NCBI RefSeq assembly: GCF_006715045.1
Contig: NZ_VFML01000001.1
Span: 682,001-746,000 of the forward strand
Length of the DNA stretch: 64,000 nucleotides
Direction of reading: 5' to 3'
DNA from: Amycolatopsis cihanbeyliensis
GTDB lineage: Bacteria; Actinomycetota; Actinomycetes; Mycobacteriales; Pseudonocardiaceae
Positions 52,024 through 59,549 of the stretch are shown here, piece after piece (the first letter of the stretch is position 1; each line of letters starts with the position of its first letter). The notes under the pieces were generated by a model. The model was given only the letters and a program-made list of their open reading frames with translations. It searched no databases and was not told the DNA's origin. The position numbers and the translations under genes were made by a program.

Positions 52024-53082
52024 GTGACTGCCATACGAACGGAAGGGCTCTACAAGATCTTCGGCCGTCGTGCCGATGAGGCGCTGCGCAAGCTGTCCGA
52101 TGGCGCCAGCCGCGAGGACGCCGTCGCTCTCGGCACCACTCCGGCCGTCATCGACGTGACGTTCGAGGTCAAGCCCGGCGAGATCTTCGTCGTCATGGGC
52201 CTGTCCGGATCGGGTAAGTCCACCCTCATCCGGATGCTCAACGGCCTGCTGACCCCCACCGCGGGGCACGTCTACGTCGGCGGCGAGGACGTCGCCGCCC
52301 TGGAGGCCGGCGCGTTGCGCGCCCTGCGCAGGGACCAGATGAGCATGGTGTTCCAGCATTTCGCGCTGCTGCCACACCGGACGGTGCTGGAGAACGCCGC
52401 CTACCCACTGAAAGTGCGCGGGGTGCCGACCACCGAGCGCGCGGAGAAGGCGAAGGCCGCGCTGGAGATGGTCGGCCTCGCCGGGTGGGACGACCGGCTG
52501 CCGCAACAGCTCTCCGGCGGGATGAAACAGCGTGTCGGGCTGGCAAGGGCGTTGGCGGCGGAGACCGACATCATGCTGATGGACGAGGCGTTCTCCGCGC
52601 TGGACCCGCTGATTCGCCGCGAGATGCAGGATCAGCTGCTCGAACTCCAGCACCGGCTGAACAAGACGATCGTGTTCATCACCCACGACCTCAACGAGGC
52701 GATGCGTCTCGGCGACCGGATCGCGATGATGCGCGCCGGCAGGGTGGTGCAGGTCGGCACGGCGGAGACGATCCTGCGGGAGCCCGCCAACGACTACGTC
52801 GCCCAGTTCGTGCAGGACGTCGACCGCGCCCGGGTACTGACCGCGTCCGCGGTGATGGAGCCCGCCGAGGCCGCCTCCCCCGGCAACGGTCAGCCGACCG
52901 TGCCGGCCGACGCACTGCTCATCGACGTGTTGCCGCTGTCGGGGCAGAGCACGTTGCCGGTCTCCGTCCTCGGCGACGGTGGGCGCCAACTCGGTGTCAT
53001 TCACCGCGAGACGCTGCTGCGCGCCATGTCCGCGCCGGCCGAGATCCGGCAGGGCGAGGGAGGGGAGGTCAGCCATGGATGA
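52024..53082 (+). CDS. Glycine betaine ABC transporter ATPase, second system
   Basis: 352 residues, ProV/OpuAA type. [36 protein letters not shown] (Ala in place of the usual Pro after Glu, as in many ProV) and ITHDLNEAM. A degenerate CBS-like tail follows about residue 285. GTG at 52024 after GGAAGGTGA. Overlaps the permease gene by eight bases. Independent of the 361 gene: same family, clearly diverged. Confidence 0.93.
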   Translation: MTAIRTEGLYKIFGRRADEALRKLSDGASREDAVALGTTPAVIDVTFEVKPGEIFVVMGLSGSGKSTLIRMLNGLLTPTAGHVYVGGEDVAALEAGALRALRRDQMSMVFQHFALLPHRTVLENAAYPLKVRGVPTTERAEKAKAALEMVGLAGWDDRLPQQLSGGMKQRVGLARALAAETDIMLMDEAFSALDPLIRREMQDQLLELQHRLNKTIVFITHDLNEAMRLGDRIAMMRAGRVVQVGTAETILREPANDYVAQFVQDVDRARVLTASAVMEPAEAASPGNGQPTVPADALLIDVLPLSGQSTLPVSVLGDGGRQLGVIHRETLLRAMSAPAEIRQGEGGEVSHG

Positions 53083-53929
53083 ATGGCGTATACCGGTCGG
53101 TGAATGGACCGAGGAGGCCATCGACTGGCTGCAATCGGTGTTGGGTCCGGTCTTCGAGTTCGTGCGCGAGGTGCTCCTCGGCGCCTACGAGAACCTCGCC
53201 GACCTGCTGCAGTTCCCCGCGGCGTGGGTGATGATCCTGATCCTCGGCGGGCTCGGCGTGCTCGCCAGGGGGCTGGTGTTCGGCATCGGCAGCATCGTCG
53301 CGCTCCTGCTGATCCAGCTGATGGAGCAGTGGCCGAACGCCATGCAGACCCTCGCGCTGGTGATCGTGTCGGTGGCGGTCGCCGGAGTGCTCACGGTGCC
53401 GATCGGCATCCTCGCCGCCAAGTCCCGGATGGTCAGCAGCATCGTGCGGCCGGTGCTGGACTTCATGCAGACGATGCCGCCACTGGTCTACCTCATCCCC
53501 GCCGTCGTGATCTTCCAGGTCGGCGTGGTTCCCGGCATCATCGCGACGATCATCTTCGCGATGCCGCCCGGCATCCGGCTCACCGAGCTGGGAATCCGGC
53601 AGGTCGACCCGGAGGTGGTGGAGGCGGGACACGCCTTCGGCAGCTCCCCCGGCAAGATCCTGCGGCACATCCAACTTCCGCTCGCCCTCCCGACGATCAT
53701 GGCCGGCATCAACCAGGTGATCATGCTGGCGCTGTCCATGGTGGTGCTGGCCGGCTTCGTCGGCGGCCCCGGGCTGGGCCAGGAAGTGCTCTCGGCCATT
53801 TCCCGAGTGGACGTCGGCCTCGGCATGGAGGCCGGCCTGTCCGTGGTGATCCTCGCGATCTACCTGGACAGGGTGACCGCGGCCCTCGGGGCCCGGTCCG
53901 CTGTCGCGCGCCAGGAACAGGTGGCGTGA
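53075..53929 (+). CDS. Glycine betaine ABC permease, second system (ProW/OpuAB-like)
   Basis: 284 residues, single ProW unit with about six membrane helices. FMQTMPPLVYLIPAVV and the EAA loop VEAGHAFGSSPGKILRHIQLPLALPTIMAGINQ are typical. ATG at 53075 with GGGGAGG upstream. Contrasts with the double-length permease at 1437. Confidence 0.93.
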   Translation: MDEWRIPVGEWTEEAIDWLQSVLGPVFEFVREVLLGAYENLADLLQFPAAWVMILILGGLGVLARGLVFGIGSIVALLLIQLMEQWPNAMQTLALVIVSVAVAGVLTVPIGILAAKSRMVSSIVRPVLDFMQTMPPLVYLIPAVVIFQVGVVPGIIATIIFAMPPGIRLTELGIRQVDPEVVEAGHAFGSSPGKILRHIQLPLALPTIMAGINQVIMLALSMVVLAGFVGGPGLGQEVLSAISRVDVGLGMEAGLSVVILAIYLDRVTAALGARSAVARQEQVA

Positions 53930-54002
53930 CGTGTCATTACCGAAGTCACAACGCGGGTATCGCGCAGACATTGAGTCAGATGCCCAAGGAGGGACGAGTT
54001 AC

Positions 54003-54932
54003 ATGAGCAACGTCAGTAAGGCGGCGCGGCTGACCGCCGTCGCCGCCACGGCCTTACTGGTCCTTGCGGCCTGCGGTGGGGACGACGGGGGTGACGCAGG
54101 CGGTCAGACCGACGGCGGCGGTGACGGCGCGTTGGCGGGCAAGGACATCACGATCGGCGTGTTCAGCGGTTGGGAGGAGGGCCTCGCCGCCTCCTACCTG
54201 TGGGGGCACATCCTCGAGGAGGAGGGTGCCACGGTCGAGTACCAGACCGCCGACCCCGGGCCGATCTACTCGGGCGTCGCGCAGGGGCAGTTCGACGTCG
54301 GGTTCGACGCCTGGCTGCCGGCCACGCACGAGGACTACTGGGCCGAGCACGGCGAGAAGCTCGAGGATCTCGGCACCTGGTTCACCGACGCGCCGCTGAC
54401 CATCGCGGTGAACGAGGACGCACCGATCCAGTCGCTCGACGAGCTCGCGGGCGCGGCCGACCAGTTCGACAACCGCCTGGTGGGCATCGAGCCGGGCGCC
54501 GGCCTGACCCGGATCACCAAGGAGGAGGTGATCCCGACCTACGGTCTTGACGACATGCAGTTCATCGAGTCCTCGACGCCCGCCATGCTCGCCGAGTTGG
54601 AGGGCGCGATCGACAGCGGCAAGAACGTCGTCGTCACCCTCTGGCGCCCGCACTGGGCCTACGACGCGTTCCCGATCCGGGATCTCGAGGACCCGCAGAA
54701 CGCGCTCGGCGACCCGGAGGAGATCCACTCCTTCGGCCGCGAGGGTTTCGCGACCGACTTTCCCGAGGTCGCGAAGTGGATCGGCAACTTCACGATGACC
54801 GACGAGCAGCTGCACTCGCTGGAGAAGATCATGTTCTTCGAGAACGACGGCGAGGACAACGAGAAGTCGGTCGACACCTGGTTGCAGGACAACCCGGACT
54901 TCATCAGCAACCTGAAGGCGGGAAACCTGTAA
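54003..54932 (+). CDS. Glycine betaine-binding lipoprotein, second system
   Basis: 309 residues. Lipobox Cys24 (LAAC) then a ProX/OpuAC-type fold: ITIGVFSGWEEGLAASYLWGHILEEEG, VGFDAWLPATHEDYW and NVVVTLWRPHWAYDAFPI, with the Trp residues expected for the betaine cage. ATG 54003 after AAGGAGGG. Third gene of the operon, followed by a strong terminator. Confidence 0.93.
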   Translation: MSNVSKAARLTAVAATALLVLAACGGDDGGDAGGQTDGGGDGALAGKDITIGVFSGWEEGLAASYLWGHILEEEGATVEYQTADPGPIYSGVAQGQFDVGFDAWLPATHEDYWAEHGEKLEDLGTWFTDAPLTIAVNEDAPIQSLDELAGAADQFDNRLVGIEPGAGLTRITKEEVIPTYGLDDMQFIESSTPAMLAELEGAIDSGKNVVVTLWRPHWAYDAFPIRDLEDPQNALGDPEEIHSFGREGFATDFPEVAKWIGNFTMTDEQLHSLEKIMFFENDGEDNEKSVDTWLQDNPDFISNLKAGNL

Positions 54933-54958
54933 GGTAGCGAGTCACGAGGATCGACGAA

Positions 54959-54993
54959 ATCCGGCCCCGGTCGCCCGACCGGGGCCGGATTCC
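54959..54993 (+). terminator. Terminator after the second betaine operon
   Basis: Fourteen-base perfect arms (54959-54972 and 54977-54990) with a four-base loop and TCCT tail. Confidence 0.8.
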
Positions 54994-55015
54994 TGCCGCT
55001 GGGGAAGGGGACTCG

Positions 55016-56032
55016 ATGTCCGGTATGGCGCCACCGCCGCTGCACGTCATGACGGCCGCCGAGGTGTCGAGGGTGGTGGAAGGCGATCGGCAGGGTGCGC
55101 TCGACGCGGTACGCGGCGCGTACCTGGCGCACCACCGCGGCGACACCGTGAATCCGCACTCCAGCTTCCTGCGCTTTCCGCGGCGGGAACGGGACCGGAT
55201 CATCGCGCTGCCCGCGTACCTCGGTGACCAGCAGGAGGTCGCCGGAATCAAGTGGATCGCCAGCTGGCCGGGCAACACCGCGCAGGGTATACCGCGCGCC
55301 TCGGCCATGTTGATCCTCAACGATATGGCCACCGGCTACCCGTACGCGATGCTGGAGTCCTCGATCGTGTCCGCCACCCGCACCGCGGCCTCGGCCGTGC
55401 TGGCCGCCGAGGAGTTGCTCGGCGGGCGGGAGGCGAAGCGGGTGGGCTTCATCGGCACCGGCCTGATCGCCGAGCATGTGCGCCGGTTTCTCCGCGACCT
55501 GGACTGGAGGATCGGTAGCTACCGGCTTTTCGATCTCGACCCCGCGGCGGCCGCGCGATTCGGCGAGACCATCGGCACGGACGGGGGTGCCGAGGCACGG
55601 GTGTCGGAGGACGCCGCCGGGGCGTTCGCGGACGCCGATCTGGTGGTGATCGCGACGGTGGCGGGCGAGCCGCACCTGGTCGATCCGGACCTGCTGGCGC
55701 AGGCGCCGGTGGTGTTGCACCTCTCGCTGCGTGACCTCTCCCCCGAGCTGATCCTGGCGTCCACCAACGTCACCGACGACGCCGATCACGCGGTACGGGA
55801 ACGGACCTCGCTGCACCTGGCCGAGCAGCGAACCGGAAACCGTACGTTCGTGCACGGCACCATCGGCGAGGTCCTGGACGGCACGCTGCGCCCGGTGCCC
55901 GGCCGGGCCACGGTGTTCACCCCGTTCGGGCTCGGCGTGCTGGACCTCGCCGTCGGCCGGTGGGTGCACGACCGGCTCACCGCGCAGGGCGGTGGCCTGC
56001 CGATTCCCGGATTCTTCGACGCCACGGAGTAG
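55016..56032 (+). CDS. Ornithine cyclodeaminase / mu-crystallin family enzyme (SbnB-like)
   Basis: 338 residues. NAD-binding motif GFIGTGLIAEHVRRFL near 145, substrate segments GIKWIASWPGN and MATGYPYAMLESSIVSATRTAA. The last is typical of the ornithine-cyclodeaminase/alanine-dehydrogenase fold, and the SWPGN form recalls SbnB (diaminopropionate precursor synthesis). No SbnA-type partner is present, so its amino-acid substrate is open. ATG 55016 follows a weak GGGGAAGGGG. Ends two bases from the convergent acyltransferase gene. Confidence 0.85.
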   Translation: MSGMAPPPLHVMTAAEVSRVVEGDRQGALDAVRGAYLAHHRGDTVNPHSSFLRFPRRERDRIIALPAYLGDQQEVAGIKWIASWPGNTAQGIPRASAMLILNDMATGYPYAMLESSIVSATRTAASAVLAAEELLGGREAKRVGFIGTGLIAEHVRRFLRDLDWRIGSYRLFDLDPAAAARFGETIGTDGGAEARVSEDAAGAFADADLVVIATVAGEPHLVDPDLLAQAPVVLHLSLRDLSPELILASTNVTDDADHAVRERTSLHLAEQRTGNRTFVHGTIGEVLDGTLRPVPGRATVFTPFGLGVLDLAVGRWVHDRLTAQGGGLPIPGFFDATE

Positions 56033-56034
56033 CC

Positions 56035-57864
56035 CTACGGCTGCGGCTCCCCCGTGGCCAGCAGCTCGCGGAGTTCCTCGACCGCGACCGTGAGCTGGCG
56101 GGCGAAGGCGAACATCTGCTCCGCGACCGGTCGCGGCGTGCTCAGGTACAGGTTCCACCGCTGCGGCAGCAGCACGTACGCGACCCCGATGCAGGTGCCG
56201 CTGGTGGACCCGAAGCCGAAGTACTGGATATGGGTCGACGGGGCCGAGCTGGTGCTCAGGTAGTCGTTGCGCATGATGGTCCAGCCGGGGCTGTCGTACA
56301 GCGCGAGCGGCTCGGTCGCGCCCAGCGGCTCGCCCTCCCGCTGCTGGATCAGTTGCAGCTCCCACAGGTGCTGCTCGGGCGCCTGCCCCTGCTGGCACTC
56401 CTTGGCGCGGGAGACGTGCTTGTCGGCGGCCGCGCGGAACGCGGCCCTGCGGGTGGCCGGATCGGTGCCGGGATCCTCCATCGCGGCCACGAATCGCAGT
56501 ATCTCGGGGGTCACCACGCGCATGGCCTCGGTGCGCCCGTTCTGGTACTGCCGGGTGGCGATCGACTCGTAGGTGGCGCCGGTAACTCCCTTGGAACGCC
56601 GGTGCGCGAGCTGGTAGGCCAGCTGCGCGAAGGCGTCCGGCGAGCAGCGCAGCCCCTTGATCTGGTCCGCGCCGAAGTCGAACGACACCGTGGTGGTGGC
56701 CGTGTCGGCCGCGTAGGCGGCGAACGCGGCGCCGGCGGCCCGTACGTCCGCCCGCAGCTCGTCGTCCAGCACGAACTCCACCGGATCCACCGCGGGCATA
56801 CCCTGCGTCCGGGCGCCGGACCGTGCCGAATGTTCCCGCGCGGGCGTGCTCAGCAGGGTGTCCACGAAGCTGAGGATCGTGGTGCCGTCCAGGCCACAGT
56901 GCTCCACGTTGATCCCCGCCGTGCCGTCCGCGAAGACGATCAGCGAGACCGCCTTGTCGAACCACCGGTTGCCGCTGTCCCCGTGCAGCAGCTGGTCGCA
57001 GGCCTGCTGGGTGCTCTCCGGGGCGAAATCCTCGAGGCACACGCAGAACAACGCGCCCTCCACGGCCTCGAGTGCGTCGGCGTTTCCCCGTTCCGCCGCC
57101 AGCAACGCCTGCCTGCTCGCCGCCCACTCGGCGCGGGCCTTGGTGGTCAGGTGCCCGACCGCGTCCTCGGTGTCCGCGCGCGCCGCGCCGGCCTTGAGCA
57201 CCGAGCGGAGCCCCGCCGCGAGGTCGTCCAGGGTGTACGGGTGCCCGTCCGGACCCAGCACGTCCAGCCGGAAGATGTTGCCGCGGAAGAACACGGCGAT
57301 ATGGCGTGCCGAAGCCGGACCCGGCCGCTCCGCGCTGTACGGTGCACGCACGGTGTCCTGGACCGCTCCGGGGATCCGGGTGGTGGAGAACAGGAACTTG
57401 TGCTGCTCCATGGAATGCGCGGCACCACGCTGCACCACCGGGGGGATCGACTCCTGGTCGAGCAGCTTCTTGTAGCCCACCGCCGCGGCGACCAGCCCGG
57501 CCGCCCGCTCGACCTGCCCCTGATCCGACTCCTGGAACAGGAAGAAGAAGTTCGCGTTCAGCGCGATGCGGTCCCGCCTGCCGAGATACCGGGCGGGCCA
57601 GAACCGGTCCAGCCAGCTGCGCACACCCTCGGACGCGTCGTACCGCTCGAGCTCGGCATGCAGTGCGCGGGCCGCGCTGTCGGGCCGGAGGAACTCCGCC
57701 ACCGCCGCCCCGGTTCGAGCCCGCTCGTCCTCGGTCAGCAGGGGTTCACACCATTCGAGGAACCTCGTGCAGCTGTCCTCGAGGGTGGGTAGCGGCACGC
57801 GCGGCAGGCGGTCCTCGTTGCCGAAGGTACGGGTGGACCATTCCGGGCTGCTGTTCACTGTCAT
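56035..57864 (-). CDS. Choline/carnitine O-acyltransferase homologue
   Basis: About 609 residues, close to eukaryotic carnitine acetyltransferases. N-terminus LPRVPLPTLEDSCTRFLEWCEPLL follows the family opening. The catalytic His322 is in GINVEHCGLDGT, and the Ser/Thr-rich substrate/carnitine motif YLSTSSAPSTHIQYFGFG is near residue 540. The CoA-binding and second-domain blocks (FDFGADQIKGL, YESIATRQYQNGRTEAMR) are present. The family moves acyl groups between CoA and a hydroxyl of carnitine or choline; it is uncommon in bacteria. ATG 57864; two-base convergent gap with the cyclodeaminase-like gene, 37 bp after the 2OG oxygenase gene. Confidence 0.9.
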   Translation of the reverse strand: MTVNSSPEWSTRTFGNEDRLPRVPLPTLEDSCTRFLEWCEPLLTEDERARTGAAVAEFLRPDSAARALHAELERYDASEGVRSWLDRFWPARYLGRRDRIALNANFFFLFQESDQGQVERAAGLVAAAVGYKKLLDQESIPPVVQRGAAHSMEQHKFLFSTTRIPGAVQDTVRAPYSAERPGPASARHIAVFFRGNIFRLDVLGPDGHPYTLDDLAAGLRSVLKAGAARADTEDAVGHLTTKARAEWAASRQALLAAERGNADALEAVEGALFCVCLEDFAPESTQQACDQLLHGDSGNRWFDKAVSLIVFADGTAGINVEHCGLDGTTILSFVDTLLSTPAREHSARSGARTQGMPAVDPVEFVLDDELRADVRAAGAAFAAYAADTATTTVSFDFGADQIKGLRCSPDAFAQLAYQLAHRRSKGVTGATYESIATRQYQNGRTEAMRVVTPEILRFVAAMEDPGTDPATRRAAFRAAADKHVSRAKECQQGQAPEQHLWELQLIQQREGEPLGATEPLALYDSPGWTIMRNDYLSTSSAPSTHIQYFGFGSTSGTCIGVAYVLLPQRWNLYLSTPRPVAEQMFAFARQLTVAVEELRELLATGEPQP

Positions 57865-57901
57865 CCTCTGCGATCGACGGGGTTTGTTTCCGAAACGATT
57901 T

Positions 57902-58798
57902 CTAGTCAAGCAGTTGGTCGCCGCGGACCGCGCGGCGTTCGGCGGCGAGATGTTCTGGCAGGACCCGGCCGAACAGCTGCCGGGTCCGTGCCACGCTGCC
58001 CACCACGCCCGGCCGCTCGCTGTAGGCGAGGATCGCCGAGTGCCGAGCCGTCTCGCCGCGCACCGGCGTGACGCGATGCAGCGAGTACCGCCCCTTGAAC
58101 AGCTGGAGGTCGCCGGGGCGCAGGGTCAGCCGCCGGATGGCGCGCTCACCGCGGCCGTCCAGCACCGCACGGACGTCGGGAAAGTTCTCCGCCCGCGCGG
58201 ACCGGATATTCGGGCAGTACTCGAACACTCCACCTTGCTCGGACTCTTGGGTCAGCAGGCTCACCGTGAACTCGTTGGTGTCGAAGTGCCAGGGATGGGA
58301 CAGTCCCGGTGAGATCACGTTGAGGCACAGCTTCGACAGCGGGTCGGCGAGCTCGTGAATCTGCGGGAGCTCGAAGCAGGCGGCGATAAAGCATTGGAAC
58401 TCCACGCTGCGGTACAGCTGGTGGATAATAGAATGTGACGGTATGTGGTCATGCGCGACGAACGCATTTCCACGTTCCATTGTGGTGCGACCGGGATGGT
58501 CCGCCGGCAACGGTGTGTCCGTCGCGATGTTGTAGGCGTTGACCACCTCCATGTCGTCGTGCGCGAGCGGCGCGATCTCGGCGCATTCCCGCCGGAGTTC
58601 GTCCTGCAACTCGGGACGGATGAAATCGGGGAGCACGCTGCATCCCACGTCCCGCAGCTCGCGATGGACCACGGAGACGATTTCCGCCAACGCCGTACCC
58701 GCCGGTTCCGCGAGCGGGTAGCGATCCGTGTCCACCACCCCGCCGACCCGCCCACTCTCGGCGATGTCCGACGGGAACGACGATCCGTGCGTTGTCAA
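57902..58798 (-). CDS. 2-Oxoglutarate/Fe(II) oxygenase (HalD/BesD-like fold)
   Basis: 298 residues. The facial triad is His171-x-Asp173 ... His241 (HPWHFDTNEF; KGRYSLHRVTP), so the Asp ligand is kept, as in hydroxylases and unlike the halogenases of this fold. The block TLRPGDLQLFKGRYSLHRV plus LAYSERPGVVGSVARTRQLFGR is characteristic of the free-amino-acid-modifying branch I recall. TTG at 58798 is chosen because GGAGG lies eight bases upstream; the frame opens at 58843. Same strand and 37 bp from the acyltransferase, so probably co-transcribed. Confidence 0.87.
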   Translation of the reverse strand: MTTHGSSFPSDIAESGRVGGVVDTDRYPLAEPAGTALAEIVSVVHRELRDVGCSVLPDFIRPELQDELRRECAEIAPLAHDDMEVVNAYNIATDTPLPADHPGRTTMERGNAFVAHDHIPSHSIIHQLYRSVEFQCFIAACFELPQIHELADPLSKLCLNVISPGLSHPWHFDTNEFTVSLLTQESEQGGVFEYCPNIRSARAENFPDVRAVLDGRGERAIRRLTLRPGDLQLFKGRYSLHRVTPVRGETARHSAILAYSERPGVVGSVARTRQLFGRVLPEHLAAERRAVRGDQLLD

Positions 58799-58985
58799 GC
58801 CCTTCACCTCCGCTGGCCGAACTACCCGTGCACCATCCCGCACTCCTCGTGATTCCAGAGCGGTTTAGCACAGCCGGCGGAGGGGTTTCACGCCTTGAAC
58901 TCGTTTGTGAGGTGTGACACCGGCGCGGCACCGACGTTCGTGAGCGTCGCCATATTGTGCCGCTCACCGCGCATCAGGTATTCGC

Positions 58986-59483
58986 CTAGAACAACGGACC
59001 GCCCGCGGATCCGGGAACCGGCGGCTCGTCACCGGCTTCCGCGAACACGGTCAGCACTCTGACCAAATCCTGCCGGGTACCCGGGGGCATCCGGCCGACA
59101 ATACGGGTGATCTCGGCCCGCCTGCGCGCGGTCACGTCCGCCACCACATCGGCACCGGCCCCCGTCAGCGTCACCATCAGCTCGCGCCGGGAGGCCGGGT
59201 TGGTCTCCCGGCTGACGAAGCCGGCCGACACCAGTCGATCGACCATGCGCGTGGCGGTGGAGGGATTCACCGCGAGCCGGTCGGCGAGCGCGGTCAGCTT
59301 GAGCGGCCCGCGGCTCTCCAGCACTACCAGCAGCCGAAACTGCGGAAGGGTGATCACCTCGGCCACCGCGGCAATCGAGCGCGCGGACACGGCCACCAGC
59401 AAGCGGGAAGCCGTCAACACGGCGTCGGCCATCGCGTCGACGTCATCGGGCGCCACCGCCCCGGCGCGCTCGCTCTCTGGCAT
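58986..59483 (-). CDS. MarR-family regulator
   Basis: 165 residues. Winged-helix core LPQFRLLVVLESRGPLKLTALADRLAVNPSTATRMVDRLVSAGFVSRE and the long flanking helices of MarR dimers. Divergent from the ClC channel gene; the palindrome at 59534-59546 is a likely operator for both. Ligand unknown. Confidence 0.9.
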   Translation of the reverse strand: MPESERAGAVAPDDVDAMADAVLTASRLLVAVSARSIAAVAEVITLPQFRLLVVLESRGPLKLTALADRLAVNPSTATRMVDRLVSAGFVSRETNPASRRELMVTLTGAGADVVADVTARRRAEITRIVGRMPPGTRQDLVRVLTVFAEAGDEPPVPGSAGGPLF

Positions 59484-59533
59484 AGCTCCGTTGTACCTTA
59501 CGTCACCTCGCCTATCTGTGCACTACGCAAGTA

Positions 59534-59546
59534 TTGCATACTGCAA
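59534..59546. promoter_or_regulatory. MarR-type operator candidate
   Basis: TTGCA-TAC-TGCAA, a 13-base palindrome of the TTGn5-7CAA MarR type, in the 66-bp gap between the marR and ClC genes, directly over the ClC ribosome-binding region. A second overlapping palindrome GTAT-TGC-ATAC lies at 59531-59541. Confidence 0.55.
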
Positions 59547-59549
59547 GAG

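Noticed and set aside
54659..57127. 822-codon minus-strand open frame
   Set aside because: Crosses a terminator and several real genes; no recognisable domain.
57902..58798. Radical halogenase assignment for the 2OG oxygenase
   Set aside because: Halogenases of this fold replace the facial Asp with Gly or Ala; here His-Phe-Asp is intact.
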